A stretch of DNA of 64,000 nt from an uncultured Candidatus Thioglobus sp. (lineage in GTDB: Bacteria; Pseudomonadota; Gammaproteobacteria; PS1; Pseudothioglobaceae): NCBI GenBank assembly GCA_905612405.1, contig CAJQRX010000007.1, positions 1 to 64,000 of the forward strand, written 5' to 3'. Shown here piece by piece: positions 27,377 to 36,466 of this stretch. The first letter of the stretch is position 1. Each line of letters opens with the position of its first letter. Made by a program: the position numbers and the translations under genes. The notes beneath the pieces were generated by a model, which saw nothing but the letters and a program-made list of their open reading frames with translations, did not search any database and was not told the DNA's origin.

Positions 27377-28326
27377 AATAATTGATATAAATAAATAGAC
27401 AAAGTAGTTAATAGAATAAAGCCACCAAAACGACTAATTTTTAGCCTTATTGAAAGAATTACAATTAAAAGAGTGAGTATTAACATGAAGACAAAGTCTC
27501 GACTCATTACTTCTGGTGGAATTTCTAAGACCAGTGATGAAGTGTAAGGCACTATTAATGCTGGAACTGCAAGAACTCCAAGGGTATTAAATAAATTTGA
27601 CCCAATAATATTTCCAATGACCATTTGATGTTGCTTTTTTAATGCACTGCTTATGCAAACAGCAAGTTCAGGAAGGCTTGTGCCAAGTGCTATAACTGTT
27701 AAGCCAATAATTAGGTCACTAACACCAAAAGATAGGGCAAGATTAGTTCCACCCCACACTACAAGTTTTGCACTTGAAACTAATACAATAAGAGATACAA
27801 TTAAGAGAAACCAAGTCTTTCCCTTATCTTGATTTTGGGAATTAATTTTAAGACTATCAGTATCAACAAGGCTGCCTTTCTTTGACTCTCTAAATATATT
27901 AATAAGAAATAGTAATAATAAGGACAGAAGTATTAAGCCATCAATAAAGCTTAGAAAACCATCTTTTTTTAATAAAAAACCTACAATTAGAGTTGATAAA
28001 AATAAGAATAACCACTCCTTTTTTATTATAGATTTTTCAACAGTAATAGGAAGAATGATTGCGGTAACTCCTAGAACCAAACCTATATTAAAAATATTTG
28101 AACCGAATGCATTTCCTATACTCATTTCAGGAATACCATCATAAGCTGCAAGTCCTGATACTAACATTTCTGGAGCCGACGTGCCAAATCCAAAAACTAG
28201 CAGACCAATAACTAGGGGTGAAATATTAAATATTTGTGCAATTTTAGCGCCATTATCAGTGAAAGCATCCGCACTCCACATCAGTAATAAGAAGCCAGCT
28301 AGTAGAGATAAAATTGGTTGTAACAT
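27373..28326 (-). CDS. Calcium/sodium antiporter (CaCA family)
   Basis: This inner-membrane cation exchanger has about ten membrane segments and the duplicated alpha repeats of the CaCA family: GTSAPEMLVSGLAA with GNAFGSNIFNIGLVLG in the first half, and GTSLPELAVCISSALKKQ with GNIIGSNLFNTLGVLA in the second. It resembles E. coli ChaA/YrbG-type exchangers, YrbG being the closest in size (325). The track starts ten codons earlier; I prefer the ATG that gives MLQPILSLLAG. Ion specificity is inferred from the family only. The end overlaps tsaE by four bases. Confidence 0.88.
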   Translation of the reverse strand: MLQPILSLLAGFLLLMWSADAFTDNGAKIAQIFNISPLVIGLLVFGFGTSAPEMLVSGLAAYDGIPEMSIGNAFGSNIFNIGLVLGVTAIILPITVEKSIIKKEWLFLFLSTLIVGFLLKKDGFLSFIDGLILLSLLLLFLINIFRESKKGSLVDTDSLKINSQNQDKGKTWFLLIVSLIVLVSSAKLVVWGGTNLALSFGVSDLIIGLTVIALGTSLPELAVCISSALKKQHQMVIGNIIGSNLFNTLGVLAVPALIVPYTSSLVLEIPPEVMSRDFVFMLILTLLIVILSIRLKISRFGGFILLTTLSIYLYQLF

Positions 28327-28461
28327 GTTGTTATATAGAATGATTATGATGTCCATTATAAAGTCATCCTGGTTAGAATTTAAAAAACAGGGCCTTTATT
28401 TACCTACTAAAGATTAATGTGTTTATAACAAACATTAGGGATAATCTCAAATGCATCTATT

Positions 28462-28467
28462 TATAAT
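28462..28467 (+). promoter_or_regulatory. Possible -10 box for a leaderless hemD transcript
   Basis: TATAAT ends 6 bases before the hemD ATG, exactly the geometry seen for prmA. Initiation 7 bases downstream would fall on the start codon itself. No convincing -35 sequence and no Shine-Dalgarno are visible. Confidence 0.35.
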
Positions 28468-28473
28468 GAATCA

Positions 28474-29193
28474 ATGTTACTTATAACTCGACCAATAGCA
28501 CAGACTGAAAATCTCAAAATGCTTCTAGAAGCATCTGATATTGAGTATGCTTTTTTTCCCGCCTTTAAAGTTAAAAAAATAAACACTGAAGTTTTGAGTA
28601 AGAACTATGATGTCATTATTTTTATAAGTGTAAATGCAGTTAATTATGCCGAGGATTATTATAAATTTTTTTCTTCTGGGTCATTTAAGGTCTTTGCAGT
28701 CGGCCCCATTACTGCTAAAAGACTATTCGATAAAAATATTAAAGTTGATTGCTTTCCTAAGGTCAATGCATCCAGTAAAGAGTTATTGGCAATGCAAGAG
28801 TGTTCAGAGTTGATCGATAAGAAAATTCTTATTGTTAGAGGAAAGGGGGGATCAGAAATACTAAAGAATAACTTGAAAAAATTGAACCAGGTTGATTATC
28901 TTGAAGTCTATGAGAGGATGCCTTGTGAGCTTACAAAACTTCATACTGAATCAATTGAAGTATTTTTAAATTCTCCAAAGGGGGCTCTAATGGCAAATAG
29001 TAATGAAAGCCTTTCTAATATTATTCGCCTATTAAATCTTGACTCACCTGATAATTTTAATAAGTTTAAGTCAAGAAAACTTATTGTTTTTAGTCAGAAA
29101 ATTAGAGTTTTTGCAGAGAATCTAGGCTTTGAAAATATAAAGGTTACACTGAATCCTTCTGATCAGGATCTAATAAACGAATTAATAATTTAA
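28474..29193 (+). CDS. hemD: Uroporphyrinogen-III synthase
   Basis: HemD cyclises hydroxymethylbilane to uroporphyrinogen III with inversion of ring D, a step toward heme and siroheme. The family is poorly conserved, but the 239-residue length, the start LLITRPIAQTENLKMLLEAS, the strand-turn VIIFISVNAVNYA, VFAVGPITAKRL, ILIVRGKGGSEIL and YLEVYERM are characteristic. It is not next to hemC here, which is a common arrangement in reduced genomes but removes the context support. An unknown ORF follows after 59 bases. Confidence 0.85.
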   Translation: MLLITRPIAQTENLKMLLEASDIEYAFFPAFKVKKINTEVLSKNYDVIIFISVNAVNYAEDYYKFFSSGSFKVFAVGPITAKRLFDKNIKVDCFPKVNASSKELLAMQECSELIDKKILIVRGKGGSEILKNNLKKLNQVDYLEVYERMPCELTKLHTESIEVFLNSPKGALMANSNESLSNIIRLLNLDSPDNFNKFKSRKLIVFSQKIRVFAENLGFENIKVTLNPSDQDLINELII

Positions 29194-29252
29194 AAAAACT
29201 CACAAGTTGAAAAGGATTGGGTAACATACATTAAACTATATCGGGAGTTCAG

Positions 29253-29702
29253 GTGATAAGATTCGGTATTTCATGGGTGGCACGCTTACTTGGCGTTAGT
29301 GGTTTTACCGTCCAACAACCTACAACTCGTGGTTCCCTTCAAGATTTAAATATTTCTGAAAGAATTACTCCTTTTAATCCCAGTAATCTGGCTGTTGATG
29401 CCTTAAATACTTTCGATGGATCAGAAGCAACTCGACACTTTAAGTGCTTTCAAGACACTCAAGTCAAATTAAGTCAAGGAGAGCAGGTTAATTATGCCAG
29501 TAATGATCAAGATCTTGTTTCTGTGATTGCTGCTTTGAAATCAAAACTTTATCAAGAGTCTATCAAGAGTAAGCATTATACGAATGCTTTTAATGAGCTA
29601 AATGAAAGATTAGTTGAGTTAGAAAAAATCGTACAACCTGGTAAGAAGACTGATTTTCAAAAGCTCCAGGGCTGGGTTCATTCAAAAAGTCACTTCCATT
29701 AA
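29253..29702 (+). CDS. Hypothetical protein, no family recognised
   Basis: The 149-residue ORF begins with GTG and has a reasonable ribosome site (GGGAG, about 5 bases upstream). I do not recognise it. The N terminus (RFGISWVARLLGVSGFTVQQ) is amphipathic or weakly hydrophobic. The middle is polar, and residues about 85-125 could form a helix or coiled coil (KSKLYQESIKSKHYTNAFNELNERLVELEK). The end is basic with histidines. It is co-oriented between hemD and infA. A long uninterrupted frame with a good start favours a real gene, possibly lineage-specific. Confidence 0.6.
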   Translation: MIRFGISWVARLLGVSGFTVQQPTTRGSLQDLNISERITPFNPSNLAVDALNTFDGSEATRHFKCFQDTQVKLSQGEQVNYASNDQDLVSVIAALKSKLYQESIKSKHYTNAFNELNERLVELEKIVQPGKKTDFQKLQGWVHSKSHFH

Positions 29703-29750
29703 TCTTTAATTTTATTATTATTGATGAGACTCTCTCGTCCCGATTCATAC

Positions 29751-29779
29751 TGTAAAAAAGAAAAGTAATTAGGTATAAT
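29751..29779 (+). promoter_or_regulatory. Possible promoter for infA and tRNA-Leu
   Basis: A perfect TATAAT at 29774-29779 is paired with a weak -35 (TGTAAA, three of six consensus bases) at 17-base spacing. It lies about 39 bases before the infA ATG. The tRNA gene begins 11 bases after infA, so both could be carried on one transcript. Confidence 0.4.
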
Positions 29780-29818
29780 GCTACTTGGTTTTTAAATTAA
29801 TATTCTTATTAAATAAAT

Positions 29819-30037
29819 ATGTCAAAAAGTGATTACATTGAGTTAGAAGGCGTCGTAAAAGAAAAATTACCTAATACAACTTTTAAAGTTGAATTAGAAA
29901 ATGGTCATAGCGTTCTTGCTCATATTTCTGGAAAGATTCGTAAGCACTATATACGCATACTTCCTGGCGACAAGGTAACTGTTGAAATGACTCCTTATGA
30001 TTTAACTAAAGGAAGAATTACTTTCAGACATAAATAA
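29819..30037 (+). CDS. infA: Translation initiation factor IF-1
   Basis: IF-1 binds the 30S A site during initiation. The 72-residue S1/OB-fold protein shows [66 protein letters not shown]-type sequence throughout, and the length is exactly that of E. coli IF-1. The usual leading MAKED is replaced by MSKSDY. It is immediately followed by the tRNA-Leu gene. Confidence 0.98.
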   Translation: MSKSDYIELEGVVKEKLPNTTFKVELENGHSVLAHISGKIRKHYIRILPGDKVTVEMTPYDLTKGRITFRHK

Positions 30038-30048
30038 ACCTTAGATAA

Positions 30049-30135
30049 GCCAGTGTGGTGGAATTGGTAGACACGCCGGATTCAAAATCCGGTTCCTTCA
30101 CGGGAGTGCCGGTTCGAGCCCGGCCACTGGTACCA
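30049..30135 (+). tRNA. tRNA-Leu (CAA)
   Basis: The 87-base gene folds as a class II tRNA. The acceptor stem GCCAGTG pairs with CACTGGT (first pair G-U, as in E. coli tRNA-Leu), and the D arm contains GGAATTGGTAGACAC. The anticodon stem CCGGA/TCCGG encloses TTCAAAA with anticodon CAA. A short variable arm and the T loop GTTCGAGCC follow, and CCA is encoded. It decodes UUG. Confidence 0.97.
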
Positions 30136-30157
30136 AACTTGTTTAGGATGCAATAAA

Positions 30158-30391
30158 ATGGATAACAACTTTGTAACTGATGCACTAACTTTAACCATGT
30201 TTGGTATGGGTTTCGTTTTTGTATTTCTTGCTTTGATGGTTGTTGTAACAAATGTAATGTCGCTACTTGTAGCAAAAATCCAACCTGCAACTAATGACCC
30301 CTCTGCGTTAGATTCTGATCCAATAATTGAGATTGATGAAAAAACAAAAGCAATTATTGAGGCAGCAATAAAAATGCATACACAGAGATAA
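30158..30391 (+). CDS. oadG: Oxaloacetate decarboxylase gamma subunit
   Basis: OadG is the small membrane-anchoring subunit of the sodium-pumping oxaloacetate decarboxylase. The 77-residue product has one N-terminal membrane helix (ALTLTMFGMGFVFVFLALMVVVTNVMSLL) and a short polar tail with an IIEAAIKMH end, as in OadG/GcdC-like proteins. The assignment is strengthened by oadA starting four bases later and oadB following. Proteins this small are often overlooked, but context makes this one secure. Confidence 0.88.
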   Translation: MDNNFVTDALTLTMFGMGFVFVFLALMVVVTNVMSLLVAKIQPATNDPSALDSDPIIEIDEKTKAIIEAAIKMHTQR

Positions 30392-30395
30392 TTAT

Positions 30396-32192
30396 ATGTC
30401 TTACAAAGAAAATAATAAACCAGTCCAAATAACTGAGCTTGTTCTTAGGGATGGACATCAATCGCTTTTTGCAACTAGAATGCGAATTGATGACATGCTT
30501 CCTATTGCAGAAAAATTAGACAAAATAGGTTATTGGTCAATGGAGTCTTGGGGCGGTGCAACTTTTGATGCTTGTATTCGTTTTCTTGGAGAGGATCCTT
30601 GGGAGAGAATACGTGAAATCAAAAAAGTTATGCCTAATACTCCTCAACAAATGCTCCTTAGGGCCCAAAATTTATTGGGCTACCGTCACTATAGTGACGA
30701 TGTAGTTAGAAAATTTGTTGATAGATGCGCCGATAATGGTGTTGGAGTTTTAAGAATATTTGACGCAATGAATGATACGCGTAATCTTAAAACTGCTATT
30801 GATCAAACTGTTAAAGTTGGCCAGCATGCTCAAGGTACTATTTCATATACAGTTAGTCCCGTCCATACAACTGAATTATGGATTGAGATGGCTAAAAAAA
30901 TTGAAGATATGGGTGCACATTCTTTGTGTATTAAGGATATGGCTGGGCTATTACAGCCCTATGTTGCTTATGACCTAGTTAAAAAATTAAAAAAAGCAAT
31001 TGATATTCCTATTCAGCTTCATGCTCATGCGACTACTGGTCTTTCTACTGCAAGTATTATTAAGGCTGTTGAGGCTGGAATAGACCGCGTTGATACTTGT
31101 ATTGGTTCGATGAGTATGACTTACAGTCATTCTGCAACTAATTCTATTGTTTCTATTTTAGAGGCAAGCCCTCGTAAAACTGGTTTAGATTTAAAAAAGC
31201 TTGAAGAAATTGATCAGTACTTTAAGCCAATCAGAGCTAAATATGCTAAGTTTGAAGGATCACTGAAGGGCGTTGATTCAAGAATTCTAACATCTCAAGT
31301 TCCGGGAGGTATGCTGACTAATATGGAGAGCCAATTAAAAGAGCAAAATGCACTTGATAAAATGGATGAAGTTTTGTTAGAAATACCTCGAGTTCGAAAA
31401 GACTTGGGCTATATTCCTCTAGTAACTCCTACCTCTCAAATTGTTGGCACTCAATCCGTGCTTAATGTTTTAACTGGTGAACGCTACAAAACTATTACCA
31501 GAGAGTCAGCTGGAATACTTAAAGGTGAATATGGTGCTGCGCCTGCTCCAGTTGATAAAGATCTACAAGAAAGAGTTTTAGAGGGTTTAGACCCTGTTAC
31601 TTGTCGACCTGCAGACAATATTGAGCCTGAACTAGATATTCTTGAATCTGAGTTTGATAAGCTTGTTTCAGAGAAAGGTATTAGAATTGCAGATGAGAAA
31701 ATTGATGATCTATTGACTTACGCTCTTTTTCCACAAGTGGGAATTAAGTTTTTAGAAAATAGAGATAATCCAGATTTCTTTGAACCAGTTCCTCAAGCGC
31801 CAATAAGTTCTTCAACTGACGAGGAGGATGAAGGAACATATACTGTTTCATTTAAAGGTCAATCATATACAGTTAACGTTTCAGCAGGTGGTACGATTAA
31901 ATCTATGGGGGCCTCCTCAGATGCTTCAGAATTAAGCTCCGAAGATTTCCAAGTGGGCTCTGAGCCTTTAGTGAATGGAAAAGAGGATGTTTCTGCACCG
32001 CTATCAGGAACTATTTGGAAAATTTTAGTTAGTCCTAATCAGAATGTTAAAAAAGGTGATATTTTGCTTGTTTTAGAGGCTATGAAGATGGAAACTGAAA
32101 TCAAAGCAACACGCTCTGGGGTGGTTTTAAATGTTGGCGTTAAAGAGGGTGATTCGGTAACTGTTGGTCAACTCCTTCTTTCTTTAGGTTAG
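30396..32192 (+). CDS. oadA: Oxaloacetate decarboxylase alpha subunit (biotin-dependent)
   Basis: OadA moves the carboxyl group of oxaloacetate to biotin, and OadB then releases CO2 while exporting sodium. The 598-residue protein has the carboxyltransferase domain ([16 protein letters not shown] near the start, [19 protein letters not shown], the IKDMAGLL and HAHATTGLS metal-site motifs) and the PYC_OADA region to about residue 460. A linker and a C-terminal biotinyl domain follow, with the biotin lysine in [10 protein letters not shown]. Full length is normal. The oadGAB order is the standard one. Confidence 0.96.
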   Translation: MSYKENNKPVQITELVLRDGHQSLFATRMRIDDMLPIAEKLDKIGYWSMESWGGATFDACIRFLGEDPWERIREIKKVMPNTPQQMLLRAQNLLGYRHYSDDVVRKFVDRCADNGVGVLRIFDAMNDTRNLKTAIDQTVKVGQHAQGTISYTVSPVHTTELWIEMAKKIEDMGAHSLCIKDMAGLLQPYVAYDLVKKLKKAIDIPIQLHAHATTGLSTASIIKAVEAGIDRVDTCIGSMSMTYSHSATNSIVSILEASPRKTGLDLKKLEEIDQYFKPIRAKYAKFEGSLKGVDSRILTSQVPGGMLTNMESQLKEQNALDKMDEVLLEIPRVRKDLGYIPLVTPTSQIVGTQSVLNVLTGERYKTITRESAGILKGEYGAAPAPVDKDLQERVLEGLDPVTCRPADNIEPELDILESEFDKLVSEKGIRIADEKIDDLLTYALFPQVGIKFLENRDNPDFFEPVPQAPISSSTDEEDEGTYTVSFKGQSYTVNVSAGGTIKSMGASSDASELSSEDFQVGSEPLVNGKEDVSAPLSGTIWKILVSPNQNVKKGDILLVLEAMKMETEIKATRSGVVLNVGVKEGDSVTVGQLLLSLG

Positions 32193-32194
32193 TT

Positions 32195-33325
32195 ATGGAG
32201 CAACTAAAACTACTTTGGGTTAACACAGGTTTATATCAAATGGATTGGGGCCAAGGCCTTATGCTTCTTGTAGGTATTTTGTTAATATATCTAGCAATTG
32301 TAAAAAAATTCGAACCTCTTTTACTTTTACCTATTGGTTTTGGCGCTCTTTTAAGTAATATACCAGGAGCTAATTTAGCTATTGATGGTGGAATTTTGCA
32401 TCTATTCTATGTTATTGGTATTGAGTCTGGTGCTTTTCCTTTAATCATTTTTATGGGTGTTGGCGCGCTCACAGATTTTGGTCCACTTCTTGCTAATCCT
32501 AAAACCCTTCTACTCGGAGCTGCTGCGCAGTTTGGAATTTTTGCCACACTCTTAGGAGCAGTAGGATTATCAGTACTTGGTGTATTTGACTTTAGTTTGA
32601 AGCAGGCCGCTGCAATTGGAATTATTGGGGGCGCGGATGGCCCAACCTCTATTTATGTAGCTTCAATTCTTGCGCCAGAGTTACTAGGAGCAATTGCTGT
32701 TGCTTCATATTCATACATGGCCTTAGTTCCTCTTATTCAGCCACCAATTATGAGGGCGATGACTACTGAAAAAGAAAGAAAAATCAAGATGGTTCAGTTA
32801 CGTGAGGTCTCAAAGGTTGAAAAAATTGTATTTCCAATTATTTTGTTATTACTTGTTGCGCTTCTATTACCCGCAGCTGCTCCTTTATTGGGTATGTTCG
32901 CTTTTGGTAATTTAATGAAAGAATCTGGCGTTGTTGATCGCCTTAGTGATACTACTCAGAATGCTTTAATTAATATAGTAACCATTTTTCTTGGCCTTGC
33001 AGTAGGATCAAAATTGATGGCTGATAAGTTTCTTCAACTTGATACTTTAGGAATATTACTATTAGGCTTAGTTGCATTCTCTATTGGAACAATGTGTGGC
33101 TTGTTGATGGCAAAATTGATGAATGTCTTTAGTAAAAATAAAATTAACCCGTTAATTGGTTCTGCGGGAGTTTCAGCAGTTCCAATGGCTGCTCGTGTCT
33201 CTAATAAAGTTGGACTTGAAGCTGATTCAAATAATTTCCTTCTTATGCATGCAATGGGACCAAATGTCGCTGGCGTTATAGGATCAGCAATCGCTGCAGG
33301 TATAATGATTCAGTTTTTAGGCTAG
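32195..33325 (+). CDS. oadB: Oxaloacetate decarboxylase beta subunit (sodium pump)
   Basis: OadB is the multi-spanning membrane subunit that couples decarboxylation of carboxybiotin to sodium export. The 376-residue protein starts with the family's typical [20 protein letters not shown]-like region. It contains [42 protein letters not shown], with the conserved Asp of the sodium site, then [14 protein letters not shown] and [14 protein letters not shown]. Length is slightly below E. coli/Klebsiella forms (about 430), mostly by a shorter N terminus. It ends the operon and converges on lolD. Confidence 0.95.
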   Translation: MEQLKLLWVNTGLYQMDWGQGLMLLVGILLIYLAIVKKFEPLLLLPIGFGALLSNIPGANLAIDGGILHLFYVIGIESGAFPLIIFMGVGALTDFGPLLANPKTLLLGAAAQFGIFATLLGAVGLSVLGVFDFSLKQAAAIGIIGGADGPTSIYVASILAPELLGAIAVASYSYMALVPLIQPPIMRAMTTEKERKIKMVQLREVSKVEKIVFPIILLLLVALLLPAAAPLLGMFAFGNLMKESGVVDRLSDTTQNALINIVTIFLGLAVGSKLMADKFLQLDTLGILLLGLVAFSIGTMCGLLMAKLMNVFSKNKINPLIGSAGVSAVPMAARVSNKVGLEADSNNFLLMHAMGPNVAGVIGSAIAAGIMIQFLG

Positions 33326-33371
33326 TAAACAATTTAGAGCCATTAAGTTTTTAACCCTAAAAAAACTAGTT

Positions 33372-34049
33372 TCATATTTCATGTATTTCGCCATTGGTTA
33401 AGGTTAGCTTTCTACTCATTTTATTTGCAATAGAAAGATCATGAGTGACAATTAACAGTGCGGTAGTTTTATTGGTGTTTAGCTCTATGATAAGTTCTAA
33501 TACTTCATTTGCATTTTCTGCATCTAAGTTTCCTGTTGGCTCATCTGCTAAGAGACAAGTTGGCTCAGTTATCATAGCTCTTGCAATTGCAACTCTTTGC
33601 CTTTCGCCGCCTGATAGTTCAGAGGGCTTATGATTTAATCGATTTTCTAGCCCAACCTTTGTTAATATTTTTTTTGATTGTAAGAGTGCATCACTTTTAT
33701 CAACGCCCATAATTAACAAAGGTAAGGCAACGTTATATAATGATGAAAAATCATTTAGTAAGTGATGAAATTGATAAACAAAGCCAAGGTTTTTAGCACG
33801 CAACTCTGTCCTATCTTTTTCGCTAATTTCTGAAATATTGGTATTAGTAATGAGCACTTCACCTTCAGTAGGAGTATCAAGACCAGCCATTAAATTAAGT
33901 AGCGTTGATTTTCCACATCCTGATTGACCAATAATCGCAGTTGTTTCTCCTGACTTAATTTCAAAATTTAAGTTTTTTAAAACAGATGTTTTATTATTAC
34001 CCTCGTTATATGAAAAGCTAACAGAGCGACATTCAATTATATTACTCAT
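33372..34049 (-). CDS. lolD: Lipoprotein-releasing ABC transporter ATP-binding protein LolD
   Basis: LolD powers the LolCDE complex, which releases outer-membrane lipoproteins from the inner membrane to LolA. The 225-residue ATPase has Walker A GQSGCGKST, a Q-loop with FVYQFHHLLNDFSSLYNVALPLL, the signature LSGGERQRVAIARA and Walker B CLLADEPTGNLD. The FxYQxHHLL region is the LolD-type Q-loop. It overlaps the end of the membrane-subunit gene by 8 bases. Confidence 0.94.
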   Translation of the reverse strand: MSNIIECRSVSFSYNEGNNKTSVLKNLNFEIKSGETTAIIGQSGCGKSTLLNLMAGLDTPTEGEVLITNTNISEISEKDRTELRAKNLGFVYQFHHLLNDFSSLYNVALPLLIMGVDKSDALLQSKKILTKVGLENRLNHKPSELSGGERQRVAIARAMITEPTCLLADEPTGNLDAENANEVLELIIELNTNKTTALLIVTHDLSIANKMSRKLTLTNGEIHEI

Positions 34050-35277
34050 GCCTTAAAACCTCTGAAATATTAACTTTTCCAGCACGTTTTGCTGGATAAA
34101 TAGCTGCAATGATTACTAATATAAAAGCTCCCAGAACTATACTAACTACATCGCTTAGTAGAATTTTTGATGGAAATCGGCTAATATAAAATAAATCTTT
34201 AGGGAAAAATTGGAAGCCAATAATACTTTCAATTCCAGAAATTACAGATTCGATATTAAGAGCTAAAATTAATCCAAGAATTGTTCCTATAGTAATACCA
34301 ATAAAACCAATACTGAGGCCTTGGTAGAAGAATATTCTAACAATTCTTTTTGGAGTCATTCCGATGGTTCTTAGGATTGCAATGTCAGACTTTTTGTCAG
34401 TAACTACCATAACCATCATAGATACTATATTAAAAGCAGCAATAGCAATTATCAAAGAAAGAATAATTGCAATCATTTGCTTTTCAAGATTTAAAGCTCT
34501 GATAAAGTTTCGCTGTTGTTGCATCCAATCAACCCCATAATATCCATCTCCAAGAGATTTAATTACACTATTTGTAATTTCGTTTGCTTTAAATAAGTCA
34601 TCTACTTTAAGGCGAATTCCAGATACTTGATTTCCAAGAGCGAATAAATCTTGAGCGTCATAAAGGTGGATAAATGCAAGATTGTTGTTAAAATCATTTA
34701 CGCCAGCATTAAATATACCGCTCACTGTATAAGCTTGTGACTGAGGAATTAATTTGCCATTTGAATTTCTTGAGGGAGCTATCAGAGTAAGCTTATCCCC
34801 AATTCCTGTTCCCATAAGTGTTGCAAGGCCAACACCAATTAATATTGATGAATCGTCTTCATTAAGGCTAAGACTGCCATATTTAATATCATCTAATAAG
34901 GCAGAGGTTGTTGATTCTAAATCTATAAGGATGCCTCTAACACTGACACCCTGTGAGGCATTCTTTGAAGTCATTAAGGCAAAGTTTTCAACAAAAGGTG
35001 AGGAAGCAATAATCTGATCCTGTGCGTTAATTTTTTTTCTAAGATCTTGCCAATTATCAAGAGTATCATCAGTTTCTGTTATGTAGGAGTGAGAAATCGT
35101 GTTTAAAACTCGATTTGTTAACTCTTCATGAAAGCCGTTCATTACTGACAAGACAGTAATAAGAGACATAACAGCTAAAACTAGACCAACCATAGAAACG
35201 CCAGAAATAAAAGAAACAAAGCCTTTATTTCGATTGGATCTTAAATATTGGTTAGAAATATGAAATTCAACACTCAT
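34042..35277 (-). CDS. lolC: Lipoprotein-releasing system transmembrane protein LolC/LolE
   Basis: This 411-residue inner-membrane protein has one N-terminal membrane helix (about 20-45), a large periplasmic domain and three C-terminal helices (about 270-400), the MacB/FtsX layout of LolC and LolE. The beginning, HISNQYLRSNRNKGFVSFISGVSMVGLVLAV, and VMVVTDKKSDIAILRTIGMTPKRI are typical. Only one membrane subunit gene is present, so the complex may be built on a single LolF-like subunit, as reported for some gammaproteobacteria. It is divergent from lpxK. Confidence 0.9.
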   Translation of the reverse strand: MSVEFHISNQYLRSNRNKGFVSFISGVSMVGLVLAVMSLITVLSVMNGFHEELTNRVLNTISHSYITETDDTLDNWQDLRKKINAQDQIIASSPFVENFALMTSKNASQGVSVRGILIDLESTTSALLDDIKYGSLSLNEDDSSILIGVGLATLMGTGIGDKLTLIAPSRNSNGKLIPQSQAYTVSGIFNAGVNDFNNNLAFIHLYDAQDLFALGNQVSGIRLKVDDLFKANEITNSVIKSLGDGYYGVDWMQQQRNFIRALNLEKQMIAIILSLIIAIAAFNIVSMMVMVVTDKKSDIAILRTIGMTPKRIVRIFFYQGLSIGFIGITIGTILGLILALNIESVISGIESIIGFQFFPKDLFYISRFPSKILLSDVVSIVLGAFILVIIAAIYPAKRAGKVNISEVLRHE

Positions 35278-35330
35278 GGTCAGAATATTTTGTCATAATT
35301 AATGTTTTAAAAGTGATTAAAATTATCAAA

Positions 35331-36299
35331 ATGCAAAGTATTATAAGTTTTATCAATCACAGTAAGTTTGGCCTGGTTAATTTTTTGCTTTTGCCTTTTT
35401 CTATTATTTTCTTCATTTTTAGTTATATACGTCTTTGTCTTTACAAAGTGGGTTTATTAAAAGTAAGTGTGTCATCAGTACCAGTTATTGTTATAGGCAA
35501 TATAACAACAGGTGGGACTGGAAAGACACCAATTGTAATTGCAGTCGCTAATTATTTTGCGTCTTGCAATAAAATAGTAGGAGTTGTTTCCAGGGGCTAT
35601 AAAGGAAAGTATACTCAAGAATCATTAGAGGTTACTTCGACAAGTGACCCAATTGATTGTGGTGATGAGCCTTTGTTAATAAAGCAGCAAACTGAAGCCT
35701 TTGTTGTGGTGGCTAAAAAACGAAGTAATGCAGTAAAGTTTTTAACTGAAAACTATTCAGTAGATTTAATTATTAGTGATGATGGTCTTCAGCATTACGC
35801 TATGGGGCGTGATATTGAAATCGCTGTTATAGATGGACATAATCGATTAGGAAACGGATGGTTTCTTCCAGCAGGACCCCTAAGAGAATTAAAAAGTAGG
35901 CTTAAGTCAGTTGATTTTATTATAAATAATGGTTCACAAGCTAAAGGAGAGATATCAAGCAAGATTGTAGCGAACTGTTATATTAACCTAGCTACAAATG
36001 AAAAAAAAGATCTTGATTTTTTTAAGAGTAAAAAATGCTTTGCCATAGCAGGAATTGGAAGGCCAGATAATTTTTATTCATTACTTGAAAAACTGGATGT
36101 TAATTTAATTACTAAAACATTTGCAGACCATCATGCGTTTACTGAGAAGGATTTCGAATTTAAGGACGACTATCCAATCCTAATGACAGCTAAGGATTGT
36201 GTAAAATGTAGACAGTTTGCAACAAGACAAATGTGGTATTTGTCTGTTGATGCAAAAATTAGCCCTGACTTTTATCAGCAACTGGAGTCTAAATTATGA
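35331..36299 (+). CDS. lpxK: Tetraacyldisaccharide 4'-kinase
   Basis: LpxK phosphorylates the 4' position of the lipid A precursor at the inner face of the inner membrane. The protein has an N-terminal hydrophobic helix (about 15-35), then the unusual Walker A VIGNITTGGTGKTP near residue 55. GVVSRGYKGKY, DCGDEPLLI, LIISDDGLQHYAMGRDIEIAVID and the end region with FADHHAFTEKD and MTAKDCVKC follow. I start at the ATG at 35331 (322 residues), because the spacing to the P-loop then matches E. coli LpxK; the track uses a GTG 18 bases upstream. Its stop overlaps the next gene. Confidence 0.94.
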   Translation: MQSIISFINHSKFGLVNFLLLPFSIIFFIFSYIRLCLYKVGLLKVSVSSVPVIVIGNITTGGTGKTPIVIAVANYFASCNKIVGVVSRGYKGKYTQESLEVTSTSDPIDCGDEPLLIKQQTEAFVVVAKKRSNAVKFLTENYSVDLIISDDGLQHYAMGRDIEIAVIDGHNRLGNGWFLPAGPLRELKSRLKSVDFIINNGSQAKGEISSKIVANCYINLATNEKKDLDFFKSKKCFAIAGIGRPDNFYSLLEKLDVNLITKTFADHHAFTEKDFEFKDDYPILMTAKDCVKCRQFATRQMWYLSVDAKISPDFYQQLESKL

Positions 36300-36466
36300 T
36301 TGACAAAAATCTATTAAAAATGTTAGTTTGCCCAGAGAGTAAAGAGCCTCTCAAGTTAGTTGGTGAAGAATTAGTGTGTGATAAAAGTCAATTAGCTTAC
36401 CCTATAATTGATGGCATTCCAATTCTTCTTGTAGAAGAGGCTCGAAAAACTAATTCTGAAAAGTAA
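36296..36466 (+). CDS. Trm112/YcaR family small protein
   Basis: This 56-residue gene is too short for the ORF track. It starts with ATG inside the lpxK stop (ATGA) and ends in a TAA that overlaps the kdsB ATG. The product, MIDKNLLKMLVCPESKEPL and then YPIIDGIPILLVEEAR, is the UPF0434/Trm112 domain found between lpxK and kdsB in many gammaproteobacteria (E. coli YcaR). Of the four cysteines usual in zinc-binding versions only two or so are present, as in YcaR. The bacterial function is not established. Confidence 0.92.
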   Translation: MIDKNLLKMLVCPESKEPLKLVGEELVCDKSQLAYPIIDGIPILLVEEARKTNSEK

